DNA from: Bacillota bacterium
Lineage (GTDB): Bacteria > Bacillota > Clostridia > Oscillospirales > Ruminococcaceae
Assembly (NCBI GenBank): GCA_023440965.1
Contig: JAEZRC010000007.1
Span: 1-64,000 of the forward strand
Direction of reading: 5' to 3'
DNA: 64,000 bases
Part shown: piece by piece, positions 18,232 through 28,435 of the stretch
Layout: each line of letters opens with the position of its first letter
Numbering within the stretch: the first letter of the stretch is position 1
Notes under the pieces: generated by a model
What the model saw: the letters and a program-made list of their open reading frames with translations, nothing else
Told to the model about the DNA's origin: nothing
Database searches by the model: none
Program-made: the position numbers and the translations under genes

Positions 18232-21200
18232 TTATTCTTTTGTTGCTTCGTTAACACTACCAGCTGATGACATTATATCAAGTACCTTTTCCATTAAATC
18301 AGCTGACTTTGTCTTTGGCGGTATTTTGACAGAAATGTATGACTTTTGTGTACTATTGAATAAAACACTACCCTTGAATGCTGTTGATAGGCTTTTTATC
18401 TGCTCAATAGTAGGATGCTTTATATAGAAAAGCAGATTCTCGCCACGCTGTGAAATTTCAGTAATTCCAAGTGAAGCAGCAGTATTTCTCATAAGAGCAA
18501 CATTAATAAGACCAATAACTGACTTTGGTGGGTCGCCGTATCTGTCAATAAGTTCATCCATAACATCCATACTGTCGTCTTTATTCTGAATATTAGCAAT
18601 ATGACGGTATGCTTCAATGCGAAGTGTAAGGCTTTCAATATAATCATCAGGAATAAATGCATCAATAGCGACATCAACAAGACAACTTTCAGGATTATGT
18701 GGAAGTGCTTCACCTTTCTGCTCGGCGATAGCTTCAGAAAGTAGCCTTAAATACATATCATAACCAACAGACTCCATATGTCCGTGCTGTTTTCCGCTTA
18801 ATATTGAGCCAGCGCCTCTTATTTCAAGATCACGCATAGCAATTCTGAAGCCTGAACCAAACTGTGTAAATTCTCTTATAGCTGTTAGTCGCTTTGAAGC
18901 TATTTCAGTCAGGACCTTTCCACGTCTGAAGGTGAAATATGCAAAAGCACGTCTGTTTGAACGCCCTACTCGGCCACGTAGCTGATAAAGCTGTGAAAGA
19001 CCGAGTCTGTCAGCATCCTCAATAATAAGTGTATTGCAGTTTGGTACATCGACACCAGTTTCTATAAGTGTAGTACATACAAGTATATCTATTTCGTGGT
19101 CGATTAACTTTCGCCATACTTCACTCAGATCATTTTCTGAAATCTGACCATGTGCAACACCAATTCTTGCTTCTGGTATTGCATTCTGCAATCTGTAGAC
19201 ACATCCGTCTATTGATTCAATTCTGTTATGAATATAATAAACCTGTCCGCCACGTCTTAACTCTTTCAGTATTGCCTGAACAATTACACCGGTATTATGC
19301 TCAATAACATAAGTCTGAACAGGGTATCTGTCCTGTGGCGGTTCTTCGATAACTGACATATCCCTTATTCCACTCATTGCCATGTTAAGTGTTCGTGGGA
19401 TAGGCGTCGCTGACAATGTCAGAACATCAACACCACTAAAGGCTTCCTTGAACTTTTCCTTATGAGCAACACCAAAGCGTTGCTCCTCATCAATTACTAC
19501 AAGACCAAGGTTTTTGAACTTGATATCCTTTTGTACAAGACGATGTGTACCGATAATTAAGTCAATTTCACCACGATTAAGTTGTTTTACAATTTCCTGC
19601 TGTTGCTTTGGTGTTCTGAACCTTGACAGGAGCTGTATATTAACAGGGAAGTGCTCAAATCTTTTTATTGCAGTCTGATAATGCTGCCAAGCAAGAACAG
19701 TAGTAGGAACAAGTATAGCACATTGCTTTGAATCAAGTATGCACTTAAAAGCTGCGCGAAGAGCAACTTCGGTTTTTCCAAAACCAACATCACCGCAAAG
19801 CAGTCTGTCCATAGGAACAGGCGTCATCATATCGGCTTTAATTTCTTCAATGCTACGGAGTTGATCATCGGTTTCGTTATAATCAAAGCGTTCTTCAAAA
19901 TCTCTCTGCCAGTCATTATCAGGTGAGAATGCAAAGCCCTTGCTCTGCTGACGTATTGCATAAAGCTTTATAAGTTCTTCAGCAATATCCTTAACAGCAG
20001 AACGTACTTTTGTTCGTGTCTTTTGCCACTCTACTGAATTAAGCTTGTGGAGCTTTACTCCGCTGTCATCACGTGGACCAATATATCGCGAAACAAGGTC
20101 AAGCTGTGTTACAGGAACATAAAGAACATCTGAGCCAGCGTACTTTATAGTAATATAGTCTTTCGTTATACCTTGTGTTGCAATTTTTGAAATACCTGCA
20201 AATCTTCCTATACCATAAAGGCTGTGAACAACAAGGTCGCCTTCATTGATGTCGGAAATACTCCTGATTTCTTCACCCTTTTTACGCTTCTTGATCTTTC
20301 TTTTTGAAGTCAGAGCTTTCGCCTGAGTAATAAGAGCCTGCTTAATTTCAGGGTATTCGTATCCACCTGAAACACTGCCAGGCATAACGATAACCTTGCC
20401 TGTCACCAGCTGTGATTGTTCAGAATAAATATCAGCGGGAATGTTATTATTTCTTAAATCATTTACAATAATAGGAACTGTCTTTTCGCTACCTACCATT
20501 ACAATAGTTGAGTAATCTCGCTCACAGAAAAGTGACAGATCCTCAATAAGCTGTTTTATATCACCACTCCATGGTGAAGTCTGGAGCGGGCTTGCTGAAA
20601 TTAGCTTTTTAAACCTTAAATCACTTCCACCACGCATAAATGTATCAAGATATACACATGGGAGCTTTTCGGCGCGACTAAAAATCTCACCAGATTCAAG
20701 GCAGAAGCTGTTTAATGCTTTGAAAAGAATTCCTTGTTCAAAAAGAATTTTTATATCTTCATTAAATTGTCCCCAGAAGCCCTTAAGTTTTTCAATGATG
20801 TTGTGATATTCACAGAAGCAAACGATACCATTATCAAAATAATCAAAAACTGTAGCGGGTTCTGAATATGCAAGAGCAATATATTTATCAAGGTTTGAAA
20901 GCATAACGCCAGATTTTAGTAAGTCAATATCCTGATTTAAAAAGTCAATAATATGATCAGATTTCTTGCCTTTTATATCAGGTATTAGTGCTGAAATTTT
21001 TTCTGCAAAAACTTCTGCAGAAGGGAATAGTATTTCAAGAGCAGGAGAAATTTCAATCTTTTCAAGATTTTCTGTACGTCTCTGGCTTTCTATATCAAAA
21101 TATGATATTGTATCAACATCATCGCCCCAAAGCTCAATTCTTACTGGCAAAGCTGATTGAACAGGGAATATATCAATTATTGAACCACGAACCGAAAACT

Positions 21201-21714
21201 GAGATTGTCCTTCAACCTGCGTTGAACGCGTGTAACCAGACGCTATTAATTCTGAAGTAAGGTCAGTAATATTGACATTTGACGAAAGCGAAACTTTGAT
21301 AGTCCTTTCTTTTAATACGTTAGGCGGAATTGTTTTTGCAGCGGAAGCCTCAGCACTTGCGATAAGAATTTTTCTGCTATTATTTTGAATTCTTGATAGT
21401 GCTTCAAGACGTTTATGTTCATATTCGCGTGAAATACTCTCTATTCTTGCAAAGGTGTAATCCTTTGCTGGATATACTACACAAATGCTTTCACCAGCCA
21501 TTTCATTTATGTCAGTGGAAAGTCTTGTTGCCGTTGCTTCGTCTTCTGCAATAACAAGAACAGGCTTGTCTTTACTTGCAATACCAAGTATGAACTGAGC
21601 CTTGTGTATCCCAGATATTCCAGTAACACAACAAGGCGTCATTCCATTATTAAGTGCATTTTCAAGTTCTTTGAAATGACCGTATTGTCGGATAACATTA
21701 TTAAAAATTTGCAA
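18232..21714 (-). CDS. mfd: Transcription-repair coupling factor Mfd
   Basis: This is an ATP-dependent DNA translocase of about 1160 residues that removes stalled RNA polymerase and recruits UvrABC. It has the N-terminal UvrB-like module, RNA-polymerase-interaction domain (LVVHSLYGIGRFAGI), Walker A LLCGDVGFGKTEVALRA, VIDEEQRFGV, ATPIPRTLNMA, ETGVDVPNCNTL, QLYQLRGRVGRS and the C-terminal TRCF domain. TTG 21714 is chosen because GAGGTG lies 6 bases before it; GTG 21723, inside that ribosome site, is the alternative. It is the last gene of the kinase-glmU-pth-mfd run, 10 bp or less after pth. Confidence 0.96.
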   Translation of the reverse strand: MQIFNNVIRQYGHFKELENALNNGMTPCCVTGISGIHKAQFILGIASKDKPVLVIAEDEATATRLSTDINEMAGESICVVYPAKDYTFARIESISREYEHKRLEALSRIQNNSRKILIASAEASAAKTIPPNVLKERTIKVSLSSNVNITDLTSELIASGYTRSTQVEGQSQFSVRGSIIDIFPVQSALPVRIELWGDDVDTISYFDIESQRRTENLEKIEISPALEILFPSAEVFAEKISALIPDIKGKKSDHIIDFLNQDIDLLKSGVMLSNLDKYIALAYSEPATVFDYFDNGIVCFCEYHNIIEKLKGFWGQFNEDIKILFEQGILFKALNSFCLESGEIFSRAEKLPCVYLDTFMRGGSDLRFKKLISASPLQTSPWSGDIKQLIEDLSLFCERDYSTIVMVGSEKTVPIIVNDLRNNNIPADIYSEQSQLVTGKVIVMPGSVSGGYEYPEIKQALITQAKALTSKRKIKKRKKGEEIRSISDINEGDLVVHSLYGIGRFAGISKIATQGITKDYITIKYAGSDVLYVPVTQLDLVSRYIGPRDDSGVKLHKLNSVEWQKTRTKVRSAVKDIAEELIKLYAIRQQSKGFAFSPDNDWQRDFEERFDYNETDDQLRSIEEIKADMMTPVPMDRLLCGDVGFGKTEVALRAAFKCILDSKQCAILVPTTVLAWQHYQTAIKRFEHFPVNIQLLSRFRTPKQQQEIVKQLNRGEIDLIIGTHRLVQKDIKFKNLGLVVIDEEQRFGVAHKEKFKEAFSGVDVLTLSATPIPRTLNMAMSGIRDMSVIEEPPQDRYPVQTYVIEHNTGVIVQAILKELRRGGQVYYIHNRIESIDGCVYRLQNAIPEARIGVAHGQISENDLSEVWRKLIDHEIDILVCTTLIETGVDVPNCNTLIIEDADRLGLSQLYQLRGRVGRSNRRAFAYFTFRRGKVLTEIASKRLTAIREFTQFGSGFRIAMRDLEIRGAGSILSGKQHGHMESVGYDMYLRLLSEAIAEQKGEALPHNPESCLVDVAIDAFIPDDYIESLTLRIEAYRHIANIQNKDDSMDVMDELIDRYGDPPKSVIGLINVALMRNTAASLGITEISQRGENLLFYIKHPTIEQIKSLSTAFKGSVLFNSTQKSYISVKIPPKTKSADLMEKVLDIMSSAGSVNEATKE

Positions 21715-21724
21715 GTCTTTCACC

Positions 21725-22345
21725 TCAGGAATTAAAATTGTTCATTGCTTTGTCTATGTCGCCATTGACAATCATTTCAATTGCTTTTACTGCTTTATCG
21801 AAAGCTTCATCCATTAAAGGCTGTTCATCTTTTTTGAATGTGGATAAAACCCAGTCAGCAAGGTCATATTTCGGATGCGGCTTTTTGCCAACACCTATTT
21901 TTATTCGAGGAAAGGTATCCTTCCCAGTTAAATATATAATATTTTTAATTCCATTATGCCCGCCATCGCTACCTTTTCTTCTTATGCGAAGCTGTGAGGG
22001 ATCAATTGAAATATCATCAAATATTACTATAATATTCTCAGCAGGGATCTTATAAAAATTCATTGCCTCAACAACAGCCTGTCCACTGTTATTCATATAT
22101 GTGGATGGTTTCATAACAAGACATCTCTTGCCTGATATAACTGCATCACCACAGAGTGATTTGTATTTAAGCCTATCAGCCTTAAAGTTATATTTATCAC
22201 AAAGTTTTTCAATTGTCAAATAACCAGCATTATGACGAGTATTTTCATACTCCTTGCCTGGGTTACCAAGCCCAACAATAATATATTCAATTTTTCCTGT
22301 TGGCGCAGACTTTGAAGAACTTTTTAGTTTTTCAAAAATATTCAT
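21725..22345 (-). CDS. pth: Peptidyl-tRNA hydrolase
   Basis: This 206-residue enzyme releases peptides from prematurely dropped peptidyl-tRNA. Family motifs: YIIVGLGNPGKEYENTRHNA (catalytic His), KPSTYMNNSG (substrate Asn), DDISIDPSQLRIR and GSDGGHNGIKNI. It has about 18 extra residues at the start (SSSKSAPTGK) compared with typical enzymes, but AAAGGAG supports this ATG. It sits between glmU and mfd, a common Firmicutes arrangement. Confidence 0.96.
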   Translation of the reverse strand: MNIFEKLKSSSKSAPTGKIEYIIVGLGNPGKEYENTRHNAGYLTIEKLCDKYNFKADRLKYKSLCGDAVISGKRCLVMKPSTYMNNSGQAVVEAMNFYKIPAENIIVIFDDISIDPSQLRIRRKGSDGGHNGIKNIIYLTGKDTFPRIKIGVGKKPHPKYDLADWVLSTFKKDEQPLMDEAFDKAVKAIEMIVNGDIDKAMNNFNS

Positions 22346-22375
22346 TTTACTCTCCTTTTATATATAACACTTTAA

Positions 22376-22401
22376 CCCCATACTTTCAAAGCATGGGGTA
22401 T
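22376..22401 (-). terminator. Hairpin between glmU and pth
   Basis: ACCCCAT and ATGGGGT pair, with inner CTTT/AAAG, in the 79-bp gap. There is no T-run on the minus strand, so it is more likely an RNA-processing or attenuation element than a full terminator. Confidence 0.4.
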
Positions 22402-22424
22402 ATGATGTCTTAATTTGTCACAAA

Positions 22425-23804
22425 TTATTTTTTGCATTTTTTGAGCTTTCTTAATGCAAAGTCTTCTTTTATTCTATATTCGCCCCTGTCAATAGCAAGT
22501 GCATTGTCAGGAACATCCTTTGTAACAGTCGTACCTGCTGCTGTGTAAGCACCATTACCTACAGATACTGGAGCAATAAGATTAGTATTGCATCCGATGA
22601 AAGCATTATTGCCGATTGTACATCTAGATTTTTTAACTCCATCGTAGTTTACAGTAACACATCCACAACCGAAGTTAACGTGTGAACCAACATCACTATC
22701 ACCAATATAAGTCAGGTGTGCAACAGCGGTACATTCGCCGATTGTTGAATTCTTAATTTCAACAAAGTCACCGATTTTAACGCCTGAGCATATATGGCTG
22801 TTTGGTCTTATGTGAACAAAAGGTCCAATTTTGACATTTTCATCTATTATTGACTCAAATGCCTGAACATAATTGAGTTTTACATTTTCCTTAATATTAC
22901 AGTTTTCAATAAGACAGTTAGGTCCGATTATGCAGTTTTCACCGATTCTTGTGTTTCCTTTTAAAATCGTTCCTGGGAGGATTTCTGTTCCAGCACCGAT
23001 AACAACATCACGTTCAATAATAATTCCATCCGTGCAGATGAATTCTACTCCATTTTCCATATGTTTTTCAATTATCTTCATTCTTGCAATATCGTTTAGC
23101 ATTTTAAGTCCCTTTCTGTCATTAGCACCAAGTACTACATCTGAATTTTCTGAAGCAAATGCGTCAGCTCTTAGTCCTTTGTTTATTAGTATTGAAACTG
23201 TATCTGTGAGATAATATTCGCCCTGAGCGTTATTTGGCTTAAGTTCATCAAGTGCTACTAAAAGAGCAGAAGTTTTGAACCAATATGCTCCTGAATTAAT
23301 TTCGCAGATTTTCTGCTGTTCTTCATCAGCATCCTTCTGTTCAATAATACCCGAAATTCCATTATCGTTTCTTATAATTCTTCCATAACCGAATGGCTCT
23401 TTAACATTAGATGTAATTACAGTTACAGTGTTATTATTATTTATATGATGTTCAAGAGAATCTCGTATTGTCTTTTCATCGATAAAAGGAGCATCACCAC
23501 ATAAGATAAGTGTATTGTCATTGCTGTATTTATTTAAGAAATCAATGCATTGCATAACAGCGTGACCTGTACCAAGCCTGTCTGACTGTAAAACTGTATC
23601 GTGGCGACCATTAACAAAGCTTTCAATAACCTGTGCATTAAAGCCTTTAACAACACATATTTTATCAACATCAGATTTCTCGCAAGCTTTTATAACCCAT
23701 TCAAGCATCGGCTCACCGAGAACCTTAAACATTGGCTTAGGTAGTTCCGATTTCATTCTTTTGCCTTGCCCTCCGGCAAGAATTACAGCACAATTCTGTG
23801 ACAT
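22425..23804 (-). CDS. glmU: Bifunctional UDP-GlcNAc pyrophosphorylase / GlcN-1-P acetyltransferase
   Basis: This 459-residue enzyme makes UDP-GlcNAc for wall synthesis. The N-terminal uridylyltransferase domain (about 1-230) has AVILAGGQGKRMKSELPKP, GTGHAVMQ and LCGDAPFI. The C-terminal left-handed beta-helix acetyltransferase domain (about 250-459) has hexapeptide repeats, HIRPNSHI, IGDFVEIKNS, HLTYIGDSDVG and CVTVNYDG. Both active sites look complete. Start follows GGAGGTC. Thirteen bases separate it from the upstream kinase gene. Confidence 0.96.
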   Translation of the reverse strand: MSQNCAVILAGGQGKRMKSELPKPMFKVLGEPMLEWVIKACEKSDVDKICVVKGFNAQVIESFVNGRHDTVLQSDRLGTGHAVMQCIDFLNKYSNDNTLILCGDAPFIDEKTIRDSLEHHINNNNTVTVITSNVKEPFGYGRIIRNDNGISGIIEQKDADEEQQKICEINSGAYWFKTSALLVALDELKPNNAQGEYYLTDTVSILINKGLRADAFASENSDVVLGANDRKGLKMLNDIARMKIIEKHMENGVEFICTDGIIIERDVVIGAGTEILPGTILKGNTRIGENCIIGPNCLIENCNIKENVKLNYVQAFESIIDENVKIGPFVHIRPNSHICSGVKIGDFVEIKNSTIGECTAVAHLTYIGDSDVGSHVNFGCGCVTVNYDGVKKSRCTIGNNAFIGCNTNLIAPVSVGNGAYTAAGTTVTKDVPDNALAIDRGEYRIKEDFALRKLKKCKK

Positions 23805-23817
23805 AAAATGACCTCCG

Positions 23818-24738
23818 TTAATATTGAGATATTAAATTATTTATTTTTTCAAGCGTAGGTGGATTTAATGGAATAGGGAAGTTCATACAAGCAATTGCCG
23901 CAGTTGCACTTGCAAATTTAACACAATCATCGTCACTCATCTTTTTAAACAAAGCATAAACGCACCCAGCCTTGAAGCAGTCACCAGCACCCAAAGTACT
24001 GACTGGCTTTATTTTAAAAGGCTCAAGGAATTTTATTTCCTCATTTTTTCTTCCATACATTATTGACTTTGACCCAAAAGTAAAAATAATCAGCCCTGAT
24101 GAATTTTCAGTATACTTATTAAAAAGCTCTGTTTTGTCTATGTCTTTATAGTTATTACGGATATATTCATTTGATATTACACTTATACTTGCATATTTAT
24201 TCATCTCACTGTCATAAGGGCAGTCAATAACAACATAAGGCTTGTTATAATCTTTGCATATTTTAGCAACCATTGTGGATTGTTCATTAAAGAAAGGGTC
24301 AAGTCCAACAACCTCAGCATTAATAATATCACTTTTTTTAGGAATATTCCATCTTTTTTTGGAATCAGAAAAATATTTATTGAACATTCCAAAAGGCGTT
24401 CTTGTTGTTTTATCAATAAGAACGTAATCCTGAAGCCCATTATAATTATTGTCAAAAGTTAGCGAGGAAATATCTACTCTGGTATTCTTATAGAAATCTT
24501 GAATTTTATAAAACGTATTGTTTCCCATATGTGTACCGTCCATTTTAACAGAACATCCTAACGATGAAAGAACAGTTGCACAGGTGCCGGTTTCACCACC
24601 AGGCAGAATATATTTTTCGTTTATTTCACCGTACGTGTCAGCTTCTGGGTAATCGCCAGCAAGAAGAAAGCTGTTAGATATAAGAATCATTCCATAAAGA
24701 TAAATATTTGTCAAGGAAAGTCCCCCAATGCATTTCAA
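23818..24738 (-). CDS. PfkB-family sugar kinase
   Basis: This 306-residue ribokinase-like (PfkB) kinase has the ATP/anion-hole signature STLGAGDCFKAGCVYA near the C-terminus and LPGGETGTCATVLSSLG near the N-terminus, where PfkB enzymes bind sugar. VVGLDPFF and YVVIDCPYD match the fold. The substrate is unknown; a carbohydrate or nucleoside is expected. It is first in a run with glmU, which hints at sugar-phosphate metabolism but does not prove it. The first 15 residues are weakly supported, but IYLYGMI is probably the first beta-strand, so the long start is kept. Confidence 0.8.
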   Translation of the reverse strand: MKCIGGLSLTNIYLYGMILISNSFLLAGDYPEADTYGEINEKYILPGGETGTCATVLSSLGCSVKMDGTHMGNNTFYKIQDFYKNTRVDISSLTFDNNYNGLQDYVLIDKTTRTPFGMFNKYFSDSKKRWNIPKKSDIINAEVVGLDPFFNEQSTMVAKICKDYNKPYVVIDCPYDSEMNKYASISVISNEYIRNNYKDIDKTELFNKYTENSSGLIIFTFGSKSIMYGRKNEEIKFLEPFKIKPVSTLGAGDCFKAGCVYALFKKMSDDDCVKFASATAAIACMNFPIPLNPPTLEKINNLISQY

Positions 24739-24862
24739 ATTATTACCTTAATTATCTCAGCTTTTCTACAATTTTTCAAGTACTTTTTTATATTTGTATA
24801 ATTAGCTATTTATGGAGGACTTACCAATAAAAATTTGTATATATTTTTTTTTACAAAATATA

Positions 24863-24891
24863 TGGAAATTTATAAATTTATCTGTTATAAT
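24863..24891 (+). promoter_or_regulatory. Putative ppdK promoter
   Basis: TGGAAA, a 17-bp spacer, then TATAAT (24886-24891), followed by a leader of about 115 nt. Nothing else is visible in the 272-bp gap. Confidence 0.5.
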
Positions 24892-25010
24892 ACTAATATG
24901 TCCGCAAACTCATAAGAAATGACAAAATTATCATATCTTATAGAATTTAAAACAACAATTTAGGTAATAATTTAATTTGCGGAAAACAAAAATTTGGAGG
25001 TAGATTTAAA

Positions 25011-27638
25011 GTGGGCAAAAAATGGGTTTATTTGTTCAGCGAAGGTAATGGCTCAATGAGAGAACTTCTTGGCGGTAAAGGATGTAACTTAGCAGAGATG
25101 ACAAATCTTGGTCTTCCAGTACCACAGGGCTTTACAATTACTACAGAAGCTTGTACTCAGTATTATGAGGATGGCAGACAGATTAATGATGAAATCATGG
25201 CTGAAATCATGGATAATATTTCCAAGATGGAAAAAATCACTGGTAAAAAATTCGGAGATTTGGAAAATCCTCTTCTCGTTTCAGTTCGTTCAGGCGCTCG
25301 TGCATCAATGCCTGGTATGATGGATACAATCCTTAATCTTGGTCTTAATGATACTGTTGTTGAAGTAATGGCAAAGAAGTCAGGTAACCCAAGATGGGCT
25401 TACGACTGCTACAGAAGATTCATTCAGATGTATTCAGACGTTGTTATGGAAGTTGGTAAAAAGTTCTTTGAAGAACTTATCGATAAGATGAAGGAAGAAA
25501 AGGGTATTGTTCAGGATACAGAGCTTACAGCTGACGATTTAAAGACATTGGCTGAACAGTTCAAGGCTGAATACAAGGCAAAGATTGGCTCTGACTTCCC
25601 AAGCGATCCTAAGGAACAGCTCATGGGAGCAGTTAAGGCTGTATTCCGTTCATGGGATAACCCACGTGCTAACTACTATAGAATGCAGAATGAAATCCCT
25701 TACTCATGGGGTACTGCAGTAAACGTACAGGCAATGGCATTCGGTAACTTGGGTGAAACATCTGGTACAGGTGTTGCATTTACACGTGATCCAGCTACTG
25801 GTGAAAAGAAGCTTATGGGTGAGTTCTTGATGAACGCACAGGGCGAAGACGTTGTTGCTGGTGTTAGAACACCAAATCCGATCGCTAAGCTTGCTGAAGT
25901 TATGCCTGATGCTTACAATGAATTTATAAAAATTTGTGGAATTCTTGAAGGTCACTACCATGACATGCAGGATATGGAATTCACAATTGAAGACAAGAAG
26001 CTATATATGCTCCAGACAAGAAACGGTAAGAGAACAGCAGCTGCTGCTCTTAAAATTGCTTGTGACTTGATTGACGAAGGCATGAAGACAGAAGAAGAAG
26101 CTATTCTTATGATTGATCCAAAACAGCTTGATGCTCTTCTCCACCCACAGTTTGATGCTAAGGCTCTTAAGGCTGCAACACCAATCGGAAATGCTCTTCC
26201 GGCTTCTCCAGGAGCTGCTTGTGGTAAAGTCGTATTTACAGCTGAAGATGCTGTTAAGCTCGGCGAAAAGGGCGAAAAGGTTATTCTTGTTCGACTTGAA
26301 ACATCACCTGAAGATATCGAAGGTATGCACTATGCACAAGGAATCCTCACAGTTCGTGGCGGCATGACATCACACGCTGCTGTTGTTGCTCGTGGCATGG
26401 GTACTTGTTGCGTATCAGGTTGTGGCGAAATCAAGATGGATGAAGAAAATAAGAAGTTCACACTTGCTGGCAAGACATATGTTGAAGGCGATTATATTTC
26501 ACTTGATGGAACAACAGGTAACATCTACGGTGAAGCTATCCCAACAGTTCCTGCTTCAATCGGTGGTGATTTCGATAGAATTATGCATTTAGCTGATAAG
26601 TTCAGAACTCTTCAGGTTAGAACAAATGCTGATACACCAGCAGATGCTAAGCAAGCTGCTAAGTTCGGCGCTCAGGGTATTGGTCTTTGCCGTACAGAGC
26701 ATATGTTCTTTGATCCTGAAAGAATCGGCGCATTCCGTGAAATGATCTGCTCAGATACAGTTGAAGAAAGAGAAGCTGCTTTAGCTAAGATTGAACCAAT
26801 GCAGCAGGCTGATTTCGAGGCTCTCTATGAGGCTCTTGAAGGTAACCCAGTAACAATCCGTTTCTTGGACCCACCTCTTCATGAGTTCGTTCCAACAGAA
26901 GAAGCTGACATTGCTGCTCTTGCTAAGACACAGGGCAAGACAGTTGCTGATATAAAAGCTATTATTGATTCACTTCACGAGTTCAACCCAATGATGGGTC
27001 ACCGTGGATGCCGTCTAACAGTAACATATCCTGAAATTGCAGTAATGCAGACAAAGGCTGTTATCAAGGCTGCTATAAATGTTCAGAAGAATCACCCAGA
27101 CTGGGCTGTACTTCCTGAAATCATGATTCCACTTGTTGGTGAAGTTAAGGAACTTAAGTTTGTTAAGGATGTAGTAGTTAAGACTGCTGATGAAGTTATT
27201 GCTGCTGCTGGTGTTGAACTTAAGTACGAAGTTGGTACAATGATTGAAATTCCAAGAGCTTGCTTAACAGCTGATGAAATTGCTAATGAAGCTGAATTTT
27301 TCTGCTTCGGTACAAATGACCTAACACAGATGACATTTGGTTTCTCACGTGACGATGCTGGTAAGTTCCTAACAGCTTACTATATGAGCAAGATTTATGA
27401 GAATGATCCATTCGCTCGTATCGACCAGAACGGCGTTGGAAAGCTTATGGAAATGTCAGTTAAGCTTGGTAAGCAAGTTCGTCCAAATATGCACTTTGGT
27501 ATTTGTGGTGAACACGGTGGAGATCCAACATCTGTTGAATTCTGCCACAAGATCGGCTTGAACTACGTATCATGCTCACCATTCCGTGTTCCAATAGCTC
27601 GTCTTGCTGCTGCACAGGCTGCTATTAAGAATAAGTAA
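25011..27638 (+). CDS. ppdK: Pyruvate, phosphate dikinase
   Basis: This 875-residue enzyme interconverts pyruvate, ATP and phosphate with PEP, AMP and pyrophosphate. In rumen-type anaerobes it often serves glycolysis in place of pyruvate kinase. Motifs: GGKGCNLAEM and VSVRSGARASMPGMMDTILN (ATP-grasp), GGMTSHAAVVARGMG with the phosphocarrier His, GIGLCRTEHMF, and CGEHGGDPTSVEF in the PEP/pyruvate TIM barrel. The start is GTG 25011 with GGAGG 10 bases upstream. Codon use is strongly biased toward a small set, as in highly expressed genes. It is monocistronic. Confidence 0.97.
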   Translation: MGKKWVYLFSEGNGSMRELLGGKGCNLAEMTNLGLPVPQGFTITTEACTQYYEDGRQINDEIMAEIMDNISKMEKITGKKFGDLENPLLVSVRSGARASMPGMMDTILNLGLNDTVVEVMAKKSGNPRWAYDCYRRFIQMYSDVVMEVGKKFFEELIDKMKEEKGIVQDTELTADDLKTLAEQFKAEYKAKIGSDFPSDPKEQLMGAVKAVFRSWDNPRANYYRMQNEIPYSWGTAVNVQAMAFGNLGETSGTGVAFTRDPATGEKKLMGEFLMNAQGEDVVAGVRTPNPIAKLAEVMPDAYNEFIKICGILEGHYHDMQDMEFTIEDKKLYMLQTRNGKRTAAAALKIACDLIDEGMKTEEEAILMIDPKQLDALLHPQFDAKALKAATPIGNALPASPGAACGKVVFTAEDAVKLGEKGEKVILVRLETSPEDIEGMHYAQGILTVRGGMTSHAAVVARGMGTCCVSGCGEIKMDEENKKFTLAGKTYVEGDYISLDGTTGNIYGEAIPTVPASIGGDFDRIMHLADKFRTLQVRTNADTPADAKQAAKFGAQGIGLCRTEHMFFDPERIGAFREMICSDTVEEREAALAKIEPMQQADFEALYEALEGNPVTIRFLDPPLHEFVPTEEADIAALAKTQGKTVADIKAIIDSLHEFNPMMGHRGCRLTVTYPEIAVMQTKAVIKAAINVQKNHPDWAVLPEIMIPLVGEVKELKFVKDVVVKTADEVIAAAGVELKYEVGTMIEIPRACLTADEIANEAEFFCFGTNDLTQMTFGFSRDDAGKFLTAYYMSKIYENDPFARIDQNGVGKLMEMSVKLGKQVRPNMHFGICGEHGGDPTSVEFCHKIGLNYVSCSPFRVPIARLAAAQAAIKNK

Positions 27639-27651
27639 TTATATAACTATA

Positions 27652-27694
27652 AGCCCCTGTATTTCGAAAGAGATACAGGGGCTTTTGTTTTTTA
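27652..27694 (+). terminator. ppdK terminator
   Basis: AAGCCCCTGTAT pairs perfectly with ATACAGGGGCTT, followed by TTGTTTTTT. Confidence 0.92.
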
Positions 27695-27783
27695 CTGACA
27701 TATTGAAATAAAATTGCATTTACAAACTAGCAATTTTATGGCATAATAAGAAAATAAAAAACATAACCTGCAGGAGGTGTAAT

Positions 27784-28230
27784 GTGATAATTTTAAAAGA
27801 ATTAAGCATTGAATATATAGAAGAAATTAAACAGCTATTTGTAGAAGTCTTTACAAATGAACCTTGGAATGATGATTGGAGTGATCCAAAACAACTCCAC
27901 GAATATCTGATAGATTTAATTGATAACAGGAATTCCATGACATTTGGCCTCTATGAAGATGATTATCTGATAGGTTTGTCAATGGGGAGTATACTTCATT
28001 TTCATAATGGAACAGAATATTATATTTTTGAATTCTGTATAAAAGAAGAAAAGCAAGGCAAGGGCATAGGAACAGAATTTTTGAAAAAAATTGAGGATTT
28101 TATTAAAGAAAAGCAAGTGTCGATTATATTTTTACAAACTGAAAGAACTGTTCCAGCGTATGGCTTTTATAAAAAGAACGGTTTTGTTGAACTTAATGAT
28201 CACATTTCATTATATAAAGATATTCATTAG
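27784..28230 (+). CDS. GNAT-family N-acetyltransferase
   Basis: This 148-residue GCN5-related acetyltransferase has the acetyl-CoA motif EEKQGKGIGTEFLKKIE (Q/RxxGxG/A) and the C-terminal PAYGFYKKNGF that closes the fold. The substrate is not predictable. The start is GTG 27784 behind AGGAGGTG; an ATG two bases earlier is followed directly by TGA. Confidence 0.85.
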   Translation: MIILKELSIEYIEEIKQLFVEVFTNEPWNDDWSDPKQLHEYLIDLIDNRNSMTFGLYEDDYLIGLSMGSILHFHNGTEYYIFEFCIKEEKQGKGIGTEFLKKIEDFIKEKQVSIIFLQTERTVPAYGFYKKNGFVELNDHISLYKDIH

Positions 28231-28267
28231 ATAATAAATATAAAAAATCACAAAGAGGTATTGAGTG

Positions 28268-28411
28268 ATGATATCATATTTAAAAATGTTATGCTACGGG
28301 AAATTCAATAGTTTTCGAGTAAATACTATTGCTATGCAGGCGATTACTGAGCTATACCAATTTGTATTTCGTGTCTTTTCACACTGTGATGTTTCTCCAG
28401 TTAATAACTAA
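28268..28411 (+). CDS. Possible small protein (47 aa)
   Basis: An ATG frame with weak upstream AGAGGT encodes ISYLKMLCYGKFNSF and runs to TAA 28409-28411. It has no family that I recognise. It fills the gap between the acetyltransferase and VOC genes and may be a spurious frame or a gene scrap. Confidence 0.25.
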   Translation: MISYLKMLCYGKFNSFRVNTIAMQAITELYQFVFRVFSHCDVSPVNN

Positions 28412-28435
28412 TTAAAATATTATGGAGGTATCACA

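Noticed and set aside
18489..18713. Small frames within mfd, ppdK, secA and other large genes
   Set aside because: They are shadows of the real frames, with no ribosome sites or family motifs.
24690..24720. TTGACA...AATGAT as a promoter inside the PfkB kinase gene
   Set aside because: The -10 is poor, and the region encodes the expected first beta-strand of the kinase.
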